From Limnohabitans sp. MORI2 (GTDB lineage Bacteria > Pseudomonadota > Gammaproteobacteria > Burkholderiales > Burkholderiaceae_C), in assembly GCF_027925025.1 (NCBI RefSeq), contig NZ_AP027058.1, positions 2,046,001 to 2,110,000 on the forward strand: a stretch of 64,000 nt of DNA, given 5' to 3'. Under the pieces are notes generated by a model. It was not told where the DNA came from and searched no databases. It saw only the letters and a program-made list of their open reading frames with translations. The stretch's first letter is position 1, and each line of letters opens with the position of its first letter. The translations under genes and the position numbers were made by a program. Shown here one piece after another: positions 37,455 to 47,284 of the stretch.

Positions 37455-38699
37455 TTAAACGCGTTTGAATACCAAGGCACCGTTGGTGCCGCCGAAGCCA
37501 AAGTTGTTCTTCAAAGCCACGTCGATCTTCATATCGCGCGCAGTATTGGCGCAGTAATCCAAGTCGCACTCGGGGTCTTGGTTGAAGATGTTGATGGTGG
37601 GTGGGCTCTTTTGGTGGTAAACGGCCAGCGCCGTGAACACGCTTTCGATACCGCCAGCACCACCCAACAAGTGGCCCGTCATCGACTTGGTGGAATTCAC
37701 CACGGTCTTCTTGGCGTGATCGCCCAAGGCAGCCTTGATGGCGTTGGTTTCGTTCACATCACCCAATGGGGTGGAAGTGCCGTGGGCATTCAAGTAATCC
37801 ACTTGATCAGGGCTCACGCCAGCGTTGCGCAGGGCGCTCAACATGGCGCGACGTGGGCCGTCCATGTTGGGGGCTGTCATGTGGCCCGCGTCAGCGCTCA
37901 AGCCATAGCCACCCAATTCGGCGTAAATTTTGGCGCCGCGTTTTTTGGCGTGTTCGTACTCTTCGAGCACCAACACACCTGCGCCCTCGCCCAGCACAAA
38001 ACCGTCGCGGTCTTTGTCCCAAGGGCGTGAAGCAGTAGCGGGGTCGTCATTGCGGGTCGACAAAGCGCGCATGGAGGCAAAGCCACCCACGCCCAATGGC
38101 GACATGCAGGATTCAGCGCCGCCTGCAATCATCACGTCGGCATCGCCGTACTCAATGTGACGACCGGCTTCGCCGATGCTGTGCAAGCCTGTGGTACAGG
38201 CTGTGACCACGGCCAAGTTAGGGCCCTTAAAGCCGTAACGCATGGACACGTGACCAGAAATCATGTTGATGATGGACGCTGGCACAAAGAATGGGGAAAT
38301 GCGACGCGCACCCTTATTCAGGTATTCGCTGTGCATGTCTTCGATGAGCGGCAAGCCGCCAATGCCAGAGCCAATCACGACGCCAATGCGCGTCGCTTCT
38401 TCTTCGCTCAAGGCCTCGCCAGTGGCGAGACCTGAGTCTTGGACCGCTTGCACCGCCGCAGCAATGCCGTAATGAATGAACTTGTCCATGGCACGCGCCT
38501 CTTTCGGGGCGATGTATTGGTCAAGGTCTAAATCTTTGACTTCACCGGCAAAGTGACAATTGATGCCAGACGCGTCGAAACGCGTGATGTTGGCAATGCC
38601 AGATTTACCAGCCAAAAGATTGGCCCAAGCGGTATCAACCGTGTTACCCACGGGGCTGATACAGCCAAGGCCGGTCACGACAACGCGACGACGGCTCAT
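37455..38699 (-). CDS. fabF: 3-oxoacyl-ACP synthase II
   Basis: 414 residues. Elongating condensing enzyme of fatty-acid synthesis (KAS II). The nucleophile is Cys168 in [14 protein letters not shown]; the two histidines are in [12 protein letters not shown] and [12 protein letters not shown], and [11 protein letters not shown] ends the fold. It is 19 nt after acpP, its substrate carrier. Confidence 0.97.
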   Translation of the reverse strand: MSRRRVVVTGLGCISPVGNTVDTAWANLLAGKSGIANITRFDASGINCHFAGEVKDLDLDQYIAPKEARAMDKFIHYGIAAAVQAVQDSGLATGEALSEEEATRIGVVIGSGIGGLPLIEDMHSEYLNKGARRISPFFVPASIINMISGHVSMRYGFKGPNLAVVTACTTGLHSIGEAGRHIEYGDADVMIAGGAESCMSPLGVGGFASMRALSTRNDDPATASRPWDKDRDGFVLGEGAGVLVLEEYEHAKKRGAKIYAELGGYGLSADAGHMTAPNMDGPRRAMLSALRNAGVSPDQVDYLNAHGTSTPLGDVNETNAIKAALGDHAKKTVVNSTKSMTGHLLGGAGGIESVFTALAVYHQKSPPTINIFNQDPECDLDYCANTARDMKIDVALKNNFGFGGTNGALVFKRV

Positions 38700-38718
38700 G
38701 CGAAATTTCCTAGCTTAA

Positions 38719-38967
<249 letters not shown>

Positions 38968-38984
38968 CTAAGGGTTGTTAAATA

Positions 38985-39010
38985 AGGTTGTTATTTTAAC
39001 CGGACAACCT
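38985..39010 (-). promoter_or_regulatory. Hairpin in the acpP 5' leader
   Basis: Perfect 7-bp inverted repeat AGGTTGT / ACAACCT with a 12-nt AT-rich loop, 27 nt before the acpP ATG. Without a T-run it is not a terminator; an mRNA-stability or translation role is possible. Confidence 0.35.
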
Positions 39011-39051
39011 AACCGTATTGATTTTGTTCGCAGGCTACTATTTCAATGGCT

Positions 39052-39795
39052 TTACGCCATGAACATACCGCCATTGACGTGCAATTCTTGTCCCGTCACA
39101 TAGCTGGCTTTTTCGCCTGCCAAGTAAGCCACGGCATGCGCCACATCAGAGGGCTTACCCAAGTGGCCCAATGGAATTTGACCCAGCAAAGCTTTTTGTT
39201 GCTCTTCTGGCAATGCGGCGGTCATGTCGGTTTCGATGAAGCCTGGGGCCACGCAGTTGACGGTGATGCCACGGCTGCCCAGCTCACGCGCCAAAGCGCG
39301 GGTCATGCCGGCCACGCCAGCTTTGGCCGCTGCGTAGTTGGCTTGACCAGGGTTACCCGATGCGCCCACCACGCTGGTGATGCTGATGATGCGGCCATAG
39401 CGTTGCTTCATCATGGGACGAATCACAGCGCGCGACACGCGGAACACGGCTTTGAGGTTGGTGTCGAGCACAGCGTCCCAGTCGTCATCTTTCATGCGCA
39501 TGGCCAAGGTGTCGCGGGTGATGCCAGCGTTGTTGACCAACACATGCAATGCGCCGTGGTCTTTGACGATTTGATCAATCAAGGCTTCCACAGCCGCGCC
39601 GTCATTCACATTCAAGTTCGCACCACGGCAACCTGCGTGGGCAGACAAGGCTTGAGAAATTTTGGCTGCGCCATCATCCGATGTAGCCGTACCAATGACG
39701 AGGTAGCCTTCGTTGGCGAGTTGCTGGGCAATCGAAGCACCGATGCCGCGCGAAGCGCCGGTCACCAAGGCCACGTGTTGTTTGTTTTCAGACAT
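39052..39795 (-). CDS. fabG: 3-oxoacyl-ACP reductase
   Basis: 247-residue NADPH-dependent SDR enzyme, first reduction of the elongation cycle. TGASRGIG at 12-19 binds the cofactor, VNNAGITRD follows at about 88, and the catalytic Ser141, Tyr154 and Lys158 are in place (YAAAKAG). The C-terminal VNGGMFMA is typical. Eleven nt after fabD. Confidence 0.97.
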   Translation of the reverse strand: MSENKQHVALVTGASRGIGASIAQQLANEGYLVIGTATSDDGAAKISQALSAHAGCRGANLNVNDGAAVEALIDQIVKDHGALHVLVNNAGITRDTLAMRMKDDDWDAVLDTNLKAVFRVSRAVIRPMMKQRYGRIISITSVVGASGNPGQANYAAAKAGVAGMTRALARELGSRGITVNCVAPGFIETDMTAALPEEQQKALLGQIPLGHLGKPSDVAHAVAYLAGEKASYVTGQELHVNGGMFMA

Positions 39796-39806
39796 CTTGT
39801 TTCCTA

Positions 39807-40757
39807 TCAGGCCAGAGCCGCTTTGACTTCGGCCAAAGAAGCGGGATCGAATAAAGGCAAACCATTGAGCTCAGCGTCAATGCGCTTGGCCATGCCAGCC
39901 AACACCTTGCCTGGGCCGCACTCGACCAAAGTGGTCACACCACGGGCTTTGATCGCGCCCACACATTCGACCCAACGCACAGGGCCAAAGGCTTGGCGAT
40001 ACAGCGCATCGCGAATGCGGTCAGCATCAGTTTCCACCGTCACGTCAATGTTGTTGACCACGGGAATCTGCGCAGCGGCAAATGTGGTGGCTGCCAGTTT
40101 TTCTTTCAGGCGTTCCGCCGCAGGCTTCATCAAGCTGGAGTGGAAAGGCGCAGACACGGGCAAAGGCAAGGCGCGTTTCGCACCATTGGCTTTGAGCACT
40201 TCACAGGCTTTTTCAACCGCCGCTTTGCTGCCTGCAATCACGGTTTGGCCGGGGTCGTTGAAGTTCACAGCCTCCACCACTTCAGCAGAACCTGCGCCAA
40301 ACGTGGCTTGCGCCTCGGCGCAACCGGCAATCACTTTGTCAGCAGGCAAGCCAAGAATAGCGGCCATGGCACCTGTGCCCACGGGCACCGCTTCTTGCAT
40401 GGCTTGGGCGCGGAAACGCACCAGCGGCGCTGCTTGAGCCAGCGTCAATACGCCAGAAGCGACCAAAGCTGAGTACTCACCCAAAGAGTGCCCCGCCACC
40501 ACTGCAGGCTTGGCACCGCCTTCGGACAACCACACGCGGTAAGCGGCCACAGCAGCCACCAACATGACGGGCTGAGTGTTGGTCGTCAAAGCCAGAGCTT
40601 CTTTAGGGCCTTCGTGAATGAGCTTGCCAATGTCTTCGCCCATGGCGTCAGACGCCTCGGCCAAAGTTTGGGCAACCACAGGGTTATCGCCCCAAGCGTC
40701 AAGCATGCCGACGGATTGCGAGCCTTGACCTGGAAATACAAATGCAAATGAAGTCAT
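39807..40757 (-). CDS. fabD: Malonyl-CoA:ACP transacylase
   Basis: 316 residues. Moves malonyl from CoA to ACP. The FVFPGQGSQSVGML start, nucleophile Ser91 in AGHSLGEYSAL, and His206 in PVSAPFHSSLM match the family. It lies between fabH and fabG with gaps of 40 and 11 nt. Confidence 0.97.
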   Translation of the reverse strand: MTSFAFVFPGQGSQSVGMLDAWGDNPVVAQTLAEASDAMGEDIGKLIHEGPKEALALTTNTQPVMLVAAVAAYRVWLSEGGAKPAVVAGHSLGEYSALVASGVLTLAQAAPLVRFRAQAMQEAVPVGTGAMAAILGLPADKVIAGCAEAQATFGAGSAEVVEAVNFNDPGQTVIAGSKAAVEKACEVLKANGAKRALPLPVSAPFHSSLMKPAAERLKEKLAATTFAAAQIPVVNNIDVTVETDADRIRDALYRQAFGPVRWVECVGAIKARGVTTLVECGPGKVLAGMAKRIDAELNGLPLFDPASLAEVKAALA

Positions 40758-40797
40758 AACGTGTTTAGAAGTTTGTCACTGCAAGCCTTGCGCAGGC

Positions 40798-41799
40798 TTA
40801 CAGCTTGACGAGAACAGCACCCCAAGTGAAGCCACCACCCACGCCTTCGAGCATGAGGTTTTGACCTTTCTTCACTTGGCCGGAGCGCACTGCTTTGTCC
40901 AATGCCAAAGGAATGGACGCTGCAGACGTGTTGCCGTGGTCGTGCACCGTCAACACCACCTTGTCCATGGAGAGCTTGAGCTTTTTAGCCGTGCTTTGGA
41001 TGATGCGGATATTGGCTTGGTGCGGAATCAACCAATCAATGTCGCTGTCTTGCAAGCCAGCTTTATCGAGCACATTGCGGGCAGCACCTTCGAGCAAGCC
41101 TACGGCCAGCTTGAACACGGCTTGACCGTCCATTTGCAACATGGGCGTACCCAAAATTTCACCGTTTTTCACATGGCCGGGCACGCACAAGATGCCCACA
41201 TGTTTGCCATCGGCATGGATGTCAGTGGCCAACACGCCGGGCGTTTCAGAAGCCTCAAGCACCACAGCACCCGCACCATCACCAAACAACACACAAGTCG
41301 TGCGGTCTTGGAAATTGAGCAAACGCGAGAAAAGTTCTGAACCCACCACCAACGCACGTTTGACGTTGCCCGCACGAATCATGGCGTCAGCCACGGTCAG
41401 TGCATAAATAAAGCCGCTGCACACTGCTTGCACGTCAAACGCGGGAGCGCCAGCAATACCGGCCGCGTCTTCGTCCAACTGCGCCAGCTTGTGCTGCAAG
41501 ATAGCGGCAGTAGAGGGAAACACCATATCGGGCGTGGACGTGGCCACGATGATGAGGTCAATGTCTTGGGGGCGACGACCAGCTGCGTCTAAAGCTTGCT
41601 TGCAAGCTTCAAAGGCCAAGTCGCTGCTGCTCACGTCAGCGCCAGCAAAGTGGCGGGCACGGATGCCTGTGCGCTCAACAATCCATTCGTCAGAGCTTTC
41701 CACACCCAGTGTGGCCAGTTCCGCAACCAAGTCTGCGTTGGTCAACCGGCGAGGAGGAAGAAAACTACCAGTGCCAGTGATTCGGGAGAAAAGGGTCAT
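40798..41799 (-). CDS. fabH: 3-oxoacyl-ACP synthase III
   Basis: 333 residues. Starts fatty-acid synthesis by condensing acetyl-CoA with malonyl-ACP. The triad is Cys127 ([12 protein letters not shown]), His260 (IPHQANIRI) and Asn290 ([13 protein letters not shown]); [13 protein letters not shown] ends the protein. ATG 41799 follows plsX by 12 nt with AGGAGG-like sequence upstream. Confidence 0.97.
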   Translation of the reverse strand: MTLFSRITGTGSFLPPRRLTNADLVAELATLGVESSDEWIVERTGIRARHFAGADVSSSDLAFEACKQALDAAGRRPQDIDLIIVATSTPDMVFPSTAAILQHKLAQLDEDAAGIAGAPAFDVQAVCSGFIYALTVADAMIRAGNVKRALVVGSELFSRLLNFQDRTTCVLFGDGAGAVVLEASETPGVLATDIHADGKHVGILCVPGHVKNGEILGTPMLQMDGQAVFKLAVGLLEGAARNVLDKAGLQDSDIDWLIPHQANIRIIQSTAKKLKLSMDKVVLTVHDHGNTSAASIPLALDKAVRSGQVKKGQNLMLEGVGGGFTWGAVLVKL

Positions 41800-41811
41800 T
41801 AATCAGGAGGC

Positions 41812-42843
41812 TCAGGCCGAGGCGTCTGATTGTCCTAGGGCTAACAAAGGAGCCGCATGGGCAATGCGAGAACGCACACGTTCGAGCAAGTTATGGTGGG
41901 CTGCATCATACGCGCGGTTCAAAGCAGTACCAAAGGCCACATCATCGGCTGATCCATGGCTCTTAAAAACAATGCCATTGAGACCCAGCAGCGCAGCACC
42001 GTTGTAGCGACGGTGATCCACCTTATCCTTAAAGTCAGAAAGAACAGGATAAGCAAAGATGGCTGCAATTTTCGTAAAGATATTGTGTGTAAACGAATTT
42101 TTAAGCGTTTCACTGATCTTATGCGCCAGGCCCTCGCTGGCTTTCAAGGCCACATTGCCGACAAAGCCATCGCACACAATCAAATTGACCGTGCCTTGGT
42201 AAATGTCTGTACCTTCCACATTCCCAAAGAAGTTCAAATCACCGGAGTTCGCAGCAGTTCGCAGCAGTTCACCTGTTTTTTTGATGACTTCGTTGCCTTT
42301 GATATCTTCTTCGCCAATGTTCAACAGGCCAACCGTGGGGCTTTCGATGTTGTCGAGCACTGACACCAAGGCTGAGCCCATGACCGCAAATTGCAACAAA
42401 TGCTGCGGCGTGCAATCCACATTGGCACCCAAATCGAGCATGGTTGTGCCGCCGCCTTTGAAGTCGGGCATGCGGCCCGCAATAGCTGGACGATCGATAC
42501 CGTCAATAGTTTTTAGAAGATAGCGTGCGATCGCCATTAATGCACCCGTGTTGCCAGCAGATACCACCGCTTGAGCAGCACCTGTCTTGACTTGTTCAAT
42601 CGCCACACGCATGGACGAGTCTTTTTTGCGGCGCAAGGCGACTTCGATGGGGTCATCCATAGCCACCACTTCGGAAGCTGCGACTACTTGAGCACGGGGA
42701 TGCGAGAAAGACGATAGCGCATCGGGCAGGCCAACCAACAAAAGCTTGGCGTCTGGGTGCGTGTCTAAGAAACGGCGACAGGCCACCAGCGTGACACGCG
42801 GGCCATGGTCGCCACCCATGCAATCAACAGCCAGAGTGGTCAT
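41812..42843 (-). CDS. plsX: Phosphate acyltransferase PlsX
   Basis: 343 residues. Makes acyl-phosphate from acyl-ACP for phospholipid synthesis. [16 protein letters not shown] is the diagnostic start; [19 protein letters not shown], then [18 protein letters not shown] and [16 protein letters not shown] are conserved. The middle of the gene is more AT-rich than its neighbours, without any break in the frame. The conserved rpmF-plsX-fabH order is kept. Confidence 0.96.
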   Translation of the reverse strand: MTTLAVDCMGGDHGPRVTLVACRRFLDTHPDAKLLLVGLPDALSSFSHPRAQVVAASEVVAMDDPIEVALRRKKDSSMRVAIEQVKTGAAQAVVSAGNTGALMAIARYLLKTIDGIDRPAIAGRMPDFKGGGTTMLDLGANVDCTPQHLLQFAVMGSALVSVLDNIESPTVGLLNIGEEDIKGNEVIKKTGELLRTAANSGDLNFFGNVEGTDIYQGTVNLIVCDGFVGNVALKASEGLAHKISETLKNSFTHNIFTKIAAIFAYPVLSDFKDKVDHRRYNGAALLGLNGIVFKSHGSADDVAFGTALNRAYDAAHHNLLERVRSRIAHAAPLLALGQSDASA

Positions 42844-42860
42844 GCAGGTTTCTTCTCGTC

Positions 42861-42900
42861 AAAAAAACAAAAGCCCGAGGCGCCAAAGACAGCCACGGGC
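42861..42900 (-). terminator. Terminator-like hairpin between rpmF and plsX
   Basis: Minus strand: GCCCGTGGC / GCCTCGGGC (one T-T mismatch, 10-nt loop) followed by TTTTGTTTTTTT. It lies 18 nt after rpmF and 17 nt before plsX, so it can lower plsX-fab transcription relative to the abundant ribosomal protein. Confidence 0.65.
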
Positions 42901-42918
42901 CAATGAGGTATGAAGTAA

Positions 42919-43101
42919 TTAGGCTTCAGACTTGGTCTTCAACACTTTGCGACCACGGTAAAAACCGTTGGGGCTGATGTGATGACGCAAGTGAACTTCA
43001 CCAGTTGTTGGCTCAACGGCTGTACCGGGAGCTGTCAACGCTGCGTGAGAGTTGTGCATGCCGCGCTTGGAAGGAGATTTTTTGTTTTGCTGAACAGCCA
43101 T
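42919..43101 (-). CDS. rpmF: Large ribosomal subunit protein bL32
   Basis: 60-residue basic protein: [20 protein letters not shown] is the bL32 signature start, with [18 protein letters not shown] at the end. The zinc-binding cysteines of some L32 proteins are absent, the usual betaproteobacterial form. Strong AGGAG-type site (GGAGCC) before the ATG. Confidence 0.97.
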   Translation of the reverse strand: MAVQQNKKSPSKRGMHNSHAALTAPGTAVEPTTGEVHLRHHISPNGFYRGRKVLKTKSEA

Positions 43102-43202
43102 GATTGGCTCCTGAAACTAAATATGGGTTAACCGTTGGGCCACAAACCAACTCAGGGTCAGCGTGACACGAAGCCTAAGATTATAGCCCAACTCACCCGC
43201 TC

Positions 43203-43742
43203 TTAGTGCTTACGTGTTTTGAGCGATGCCAGCACGGCAAATGGGTTGGGTTTGGCTTCAGCCAAGATGGCCTCTTCCTCTTTTGAAGTTGGCGCCTGCT
43301 CACTCAGACAAGTCGGATGCATGGGCACCAACGGCAAAGCCATCAACAACTCATCTTCGATCAAGGCCAACACATCGAAGTGATCTTCTAACACCAACAA
43401 ATCCTCTTCGGACTCATCATCTTCGGCCACCGCCGTGGCCTCATCGGCCACGAAACGGAAATCTTGCTCGATCAGCAACTCGACCGGCACGGGGTGCAAG
43501 CAACGCTGACAGGTCAGCGGCACGTTGGCTTTGGCTTCCAGATGGAGCCAAATCGCATCTTTACCACTGGCATCTGGTTGCACGGCCCCTTCAACGGACC
43601 AAATAACTTGGCCTGTCACATCGCCCACACAGTCTTCAGCCAAGCGCTCAAACTCAACCACGGGAGTTTCGCCCTCAAGACGCATTTGCGCTTTGGCAAA
43701 GGCTTTGACATCAAGGCTTCGGAGGTTCTTTGGTTTTTGCAT
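43203..43742 (-). CDS. yceD: YceD family (DUF177) protein, 23S rRNA accumulation
   Basis: 179 residues. YceD/DUF177 proteins are needed for normal 23S rRNA levels and are usually encoded directly upstream of rpmF, as here. LTCQRCLHPVPVELLIEQDFRFV is the family core with two cysteines; an acidic stretch (EDDESEEDLLVL) follows, and NPFAVLASLKTRK ends it. ATG 43742 is preferred to a GTG at 43766 that would nearly meet the divergent maf start (2-bp gap). Confidence 0.88.
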   Translation of the reverse strand: MQKPKNLRSLDVKAFAKAQMRLEGETPVVEFERLAEDCVGDVTGQVIWSVEGAVQPDASGKDAIWLHLEAKANVPLTCQRCLHPVPVELLIEQDFRFVADEATAVAEDDESEEDLLVLEDHFDVLALIEDELLMALPLVPMHPTCLSEQAPTSKEEEAILAEAKPNPFAVLASLKTRKH

Positions 43743-43768
43743 GTGCGGCAGTGTAAGAGAATCCACCC

Positions 43769-44386
43769 ATGTCCCAAGCCTCCCACGTCATCTCACGCCC
43801 CCTCATTTTGGGCTCCACCTCGAAATACCGCCGCGAACTGCTACAACGCCTGCGTGTGCCATTTGACGTGGTCAGCCCCGAAGTGGACGAAACCCCCCAC
43901 CCCCACGAAGCCCCAAGCGACTTGGCCATGCGCCTCGCTTTGGCCAAAGCGCAAGCTGTGGCGGCACAGCACCCCAACGCCGTGGTGATTGGCTCCGACC
44001 AAGTCGCCGATTTGAACGGCGAGCCACTGGGCAAACCCGGCACCCACGAACGCGCCGTACTGCAACTGCAAAAAATGCGCGGCCAAACCGTGGTGTTTCA
44101 AACCGCCGTGTCCGTGGTGTGCCAAGCCAGCGGCTTTGCGCAAACTGAACTCGCGCAAATCAAAGTGCGCTTTCGCGACTTGAGCGATGCCGAAATCGAA
44201 GCCTACCTTCGCGCCGAAGAACCGTACGACTGCGCTGGCAGCGCCAAAAGCGAAGGACTAGGCATTGCCCTGCTCGACGCCATCGACAACGACGACCCCA
44301 CCGCCCTCATTGGCCTGCCCATGATTCGCACCGCCCGCTTGCTACGCGCCGCTGGCGTTGACTTGCTGGGAGCTTTGCAAAAATGA
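43769..44386 (+). CDS. Maf-family nucleotide pyrophosphatase (YceF type)
   Basis: 205 residues. Maf proteins hydrolyse non-canonical or methylated nucleotides; the YceF branch, usually next to yceD-rpmF, prefers 7-methyl-GTP. LILGSTSKYRRELLQRL is the substrate loop, VDETPHPHE and VIGSDQVADL hold the acidic catalytic residues, and YDCAGSAKSEGLGIAL is conserved. Divergent from yceD; overlaps the next gene by 4 nt (ATGA). Confidence 0.92.
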   Translation: MSQASHVISRPLILGSTSKYRRELLQRLRVPFDVVSPEVDETPHPHEAPSDLAMRLALAKAQAVAAQHPNAVVIGSDQVADLNGEPLGKPGTHERAVLQLQKMRGQTVVFQTAVSVVCQASGFAQTELAQIKVRFRDLSDAEIEAYLRAEEPYDCAGSAKSEGLGIALLDAIDNDDPTALIGLPMIRTARLLRAAGVDLLGALQK

Positions 44387-45147
44387 CCGCGAACAAAGGC
44401 ACCCTCTACCTCGTCCCCACCCCACTGGACTTTGGCTGCGACACCCAAGCGCCCATCACCGATGTGCTGCCGCAAGAGACTTTGCGCGTGGCTGCGGGCG
44501 TGACCCACTGGATCACGGAAAACGCCAAAAGCACCCGCGCGTTTTTAAAGCGCGTCGACGCCCAAGTTCCGCTTGCCAAAACGATTCAAGAAAACACCAT
44601 CACCGAGCTGCCACGCGAGGTTCACAAAAAAGGCGATCACACCAGTGGCTTTGACGCCAAACCCCTGCTCAAGGCTGCATTGGCGGGTCACGATGTGGGC
44701 TTGGTCAGCGAAGCGGGCATGCCTGCCGTGGCTGACCCCGGTTCGTCGGTGGTTCGTGCTGCGCACGAACTAGGGATTCGTGTCGTGCCTTTGATCGGGC
44801 CTGTGTCGTTGCTACTGGCCTTGGCGGCCAGCGGTTTGAACGGTCAAAACTTTGCGTTTGTGGGCTACTTGCCGCAAGACGCTGCAGCCCGCACGCAGCG
44901 CTTGCGCGAGTTAGAAAACCTCGCAGCCAAACACGGGCAAACCCAACTGTTCATTGAAACACCCTACCGAAACCAAGCCCTGTGGGACGCGCTGGTGAAT
45001 GGCCTGCAAGGCAACACCCGGTTGGCACGCGCCAGCGGCTTGACCCTGGCCAGCATGCAAGTGCACTGCAAAACTGTGCAAGCCTGGCGCAGTGCAAGCA
45101 AGGTGCAAATCTCAGGAGAGCCAACCGTGTTTTTGATTGGCAAATAA
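44383..45147 (+). CDS. SAM-dependent methyltransferase, RsmI-like (tetrapyrrole methylase family)
   Basis: 254 residues with the TP-methylase fold: GTLYLVPTPLDFG at the start, LVSEAGMPAVADPGSSVVRAAHE and VVPLIGPVSLLLALAASGLNGQNFAFVGYLP match RsmI (16S rRNA C1402 ribose methylation). It is a paralogue-like form: the N-terminal loop is longer and the C-terminal part short. The true rsmI is usually elsewhere, so the substrate is open. Coupled to maf by an ATGA overlap. Confidence 0.85.
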   Translation: MTANKGTLYLVPTPLDFGCDTQAPITDVLPQETLRVAAGVTHWITENAKSTRAFLKRVDAQVPLAKTIQENTITELPREVHKKGDHTSGFDAKPLLKAALAGHDVGLVSEAGMPAVADPGSSVVRAAHELGIRVVPLIGPVSLLLALAASGLNGQNFAFVGYLPQDAAARTQRLRELENLAAKHGQTQLFIETPYRNQALWDALVNGLQGNTRLARASGLTLASMQVHCKTVQAWRSASKVQISGEPTVFLIGK

Positions 45148-45164
45148 CGCGCACAGGCACCATG

Positions 45165-45191
45165 AAAAAGGCTCCTTTCGGAGCCTTTTTC
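45165..45191 (+). terminator. Bidirectional terminator
   Basis: AAAAAGGCTCC / GGAGCCTTTTT with a TTTC loop; A and T runs on both sides let it work for the methyltransferase (plus) and for sppA (minus). Confidence 0.9.
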
Positions 45192-45243
45192 TGTTGCAGC
45201 CATGCGTGAAAGTCGCTAGCCATCTCTGAAATATCAAAGCAAA

Positions 45244-46212
45244 TCAGCGAACTTGAGGCATCGTTTGTAACGCACGCACCGCCCCCTCGCCCATTGCCGC
45301 GCCAAAGCGCTTGGCCAAACGCTCGGCCACGTTTTCGTGACGGGTGTAGTCAATCACGTCTTCGGCTTTCACAATTTCGCGGGCCACATAGTCAAGGTTA
45401 CCCAAGCCGTCAGCCAAACCAAGTTCCACCGCTTGCTCACCGCTCCAGAACAAACCGCTGAACAACTCTGGCGTTTCTTTCAAACGCTTGCCGCGTCCAT
45501 CGCGCACCACCTGAATGAACTGCTTGTGAATTTGGTCTAACAACGTTTGCGCGTGAGCACGCTGGGGTTTGGTTTGCGGGCTGAACGGGTCCAAGAAACC
45601 TTTGTTTACGCCAGCGGTCATCAAGCGGCGTTCCACGCCGAGCTTGTCCATCAAACCGGTGAAGCCAAAACCGTCCATCAGCACACCAATGCTGCCCACG
45701 ATGCTGGCCTTGTCCACATAAATTTCGTCGGCGGCTACAGCGATGTAATACGCCGCTGAGGCGCATGATTCTTCCACCACAGCGTACACAGGCTTTTTGT
45801 GCTTTTCTTTCAAGCGACGGATTTCGTCGTTGATGATGCCCGCTTGCACAGGGCTACCGCCAGGTGAATTGATTTGCAACACCACGGCTTGCGAGCCTTC
45901 GTCTTCAAACGCGGCTCGCAAAGCGGTCACGACCCACTCGGCACTGGCATCGGCGCCATCGGCGATTTCGCCTTTGATGGCCACCACTGCGGTATGTGGC
46001 TGGCTAGGGTTAGAGCCACCCATGCCGCCTTTGTGAGCACCTGTCCACAGCAACACGATGATCAAAGCCAACCATGCAAAGCGGAAAAAGATGCGCCAGC
46101 GGCGGTTGGCGCGTTGCTCGGCCAACGTGGCAAACGCCAAGCGCTCGAGGGTGTCGCGCTCCCAAGCCGTTTTGTGGCTGGGTTTTTCATGGTTTTCGTG
46201 ATGTTCTGACAT
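45244..46212 (-). CDS. sppA: Signal peptide peptidase, S49 family (short SppA)
   Basis: 322 residues. Membrane-anchored Ser/Lys protease that degrades cleaved signal peptides. One transmembrane helix at about 41-58; QINSPGGSPVQAG is the oxyanion region, the nucleophile is about Ser152 (ESCASAAYY) and the general base about Lys204 (VNKGFLDPFS). Their 52-residue spacing equals that of Ser147/Lys199 in Bacillus SppA. Followed upstream by a Rieske-protein gene on the same strand. Confidence 0.93.
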   Translation of the reverse strand: MSEHHENHEKPSHKTAWERDTLERLAFATLAEQRANRRWRIFFRFAWLALIIVLLWTGAHKGGMGGSNPSQPHTAVVAIKGEIADGADASAEWVVTALRAAFEDEGSQAVVLQINSPGGSPVQAGIINDEIRRLKEKHKKPVYAVVEESCASAAYYIAVAADEIYVDKASIVGSIGVLMDGFGFTGLMDKLGVERRLMTAGVNKGFLDPFSPQTKPQRAHAQTLLDQIHKQFIQVVRDGRGKRLKETPELFSGLFWSGEQAVELGLADGLGNLDYVAREIVKAEDVIDYTRHENVAERLAKRFGAAMGEGAVRALQTMPQVR

Positions 46213-46229
46213 GACAGTGATTTTGGAGA

Positions 46230-46622
46230 TTAATCTAGAAATTCGAAAGGTTTCAAGTTGTACGCAGTATGCCAGTGGACAACGCCATCGGCCTCGCTCA
46301 ATTCAATTTTGACCAAGCCCCCTCGGCAAGGCCCACCTGCACACTCACCCGTGTCAGGCGCGTACTCGGCACCGTGGGTGGCGCACAGCAGCCAGCGTCC
46401 TGAGGCATCAAAAAACTGGTCTGGCTGAAAGTCCATTTCCATCGCCACATGGGTGCAGCGGTTGAGGTAGGCGTGGGGCTGACCTTCAAAGCGAATGGCA
46501 AACGCACGGCAGGTTTGTCCGGCATACACCACGTCAAACGGCACAGCGCGGCCACCTTCAGCCAAATCGGCGCTGTTGCAAAGAGGAATGATGGGCGAAG
46601 CGAGGTCAGTCATGGCGGTCAA
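46230..46622 (-). CDS. Rieske [2Fe-2S] domain protein
   Basis: 130-residue soluble ferredoxin-like protein. The two cluster boxes are complete: Cys56-x-His58 (NRCTHVAMEMD) and Cys80-x2-His83 (LLCATHGAEYAPDTGECAGG). There is no membrane anchor or oxygenase partner. The same trio (HAD phosphatase, Rieske protein, sppA) downstream of rluC recurs in Burkholderiales, but the electron-transfer partner is unknown. Overlaps the HAD gene by ATGA. Confidence 0.9.
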   Translation of the reverse strand: MTAMTDLASPIIPLCNSADLAEGGRAVPFDVVYAGQTCRAFAIRFEGQPHAYLNRCTHVAMEMDFQPDQFFDASGRWLLCATHGAEYAPDTGECAGGPCRGGLVKIELSEADGVVHWHTAYNLKPFEFLD

Positions 46623-47284
46623 GCGTGGGCTAACAACCAGTCGTGCAACTCCTTCACAGAGTGCGCGACAAAGCGTGGATTCAGGGGTTCAAACTGGCCG
46701 TGGTCGTGTGCGCCGTAGCTCACACCCACGCTGGCGCAGCCTGCATTCACGGCCATTTGCAGGTCGTGTGTGGTGTCACCAATCATCAAGGTGCGCTCGG
46801 GCTCCACCCCAAACTCGCGCATCAGCTCGTGCAACATCCGTGGGTGAGGTTTGCCTGCCGTTTCGTCTGCGGTGCGCGAACCATCGAACACGCCTTTGAG
46901 TTCGGCGGTGTGCAAAGCGTCATCCAAGCCTCGGCGGCTTTTGCCCGTGGCCACGGCCAGCCAGTGGTGGCGCTCCCGCAAAGCGGCCAGCAAAGGCAAG
47001 ACGCCATCAAACAAGGCGATGTCATTGGCGTGCTTCATGTAGTGAAAGCGGTAGCGCTCGCCCAACAGCGGGTATTTGTCTTGCGGCACATCGGGCGCGG
47101 CATGCGCCAGCGCAGGCATAAGGGCCATGCCAATCACATACGAAGCCGCTTCTTGGGTGGGCTTGACGCCACCCACATCCACCACCGCATCTTGAATGCA
47201 ACGGGTGATGATTTGCGTGGAGTCAAACAGCGTGCCGTCCCAATCGAAGGCAATCAAATCAAACTGGCGTGGGCGTGTGCTCAT
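46619..47284 (-). CDS. HAD-superfamily hydrolase, phosphoglycolate-phosphatase-like
   Basis: 221 residues. IAFDWDGTLFDST is motif I with the nucleophile Asp; VATGKSRRG is motif II; KPHPRMLHELM supplies the Lys; MIGDTTHDLQMAVNAG is motif IV. The helical cap resembles Gph/pyrophosphatase PpaX types, so phosphoglycolate or pyrophosphate are likely substrates. ATG 47284 overlaps the rluC stop (ATGA); the frame is open upstream within rluC. Confidence 0.9.
   Translation of the reverse strand: MSTRPRQFDLIAFDWDGTLFDSTQIITRCIQDAVVDVGGVKPTQEAASYVIGMALMPALAHAAPDVPQDKYPLLGERYRFHYMKHANDIALFDGVLPLLAALRERHHWLAVATGKSRRGLDDALHTAELKGVFDGSRTADETAGKPHPRMLHELMREFGVEPERTLMIGDTTHDLQMAVNAGCASVGVSYGAHDHGQFEPLNPRFVAHSVKELHDWLLAHA

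Noticed and set aside
42241..42275. Tandem repeat of GTTCGCAGCA units
   Set aside because: Inside plsX and in frame with a normal PlsX sequence; too short to count as a repeat array.
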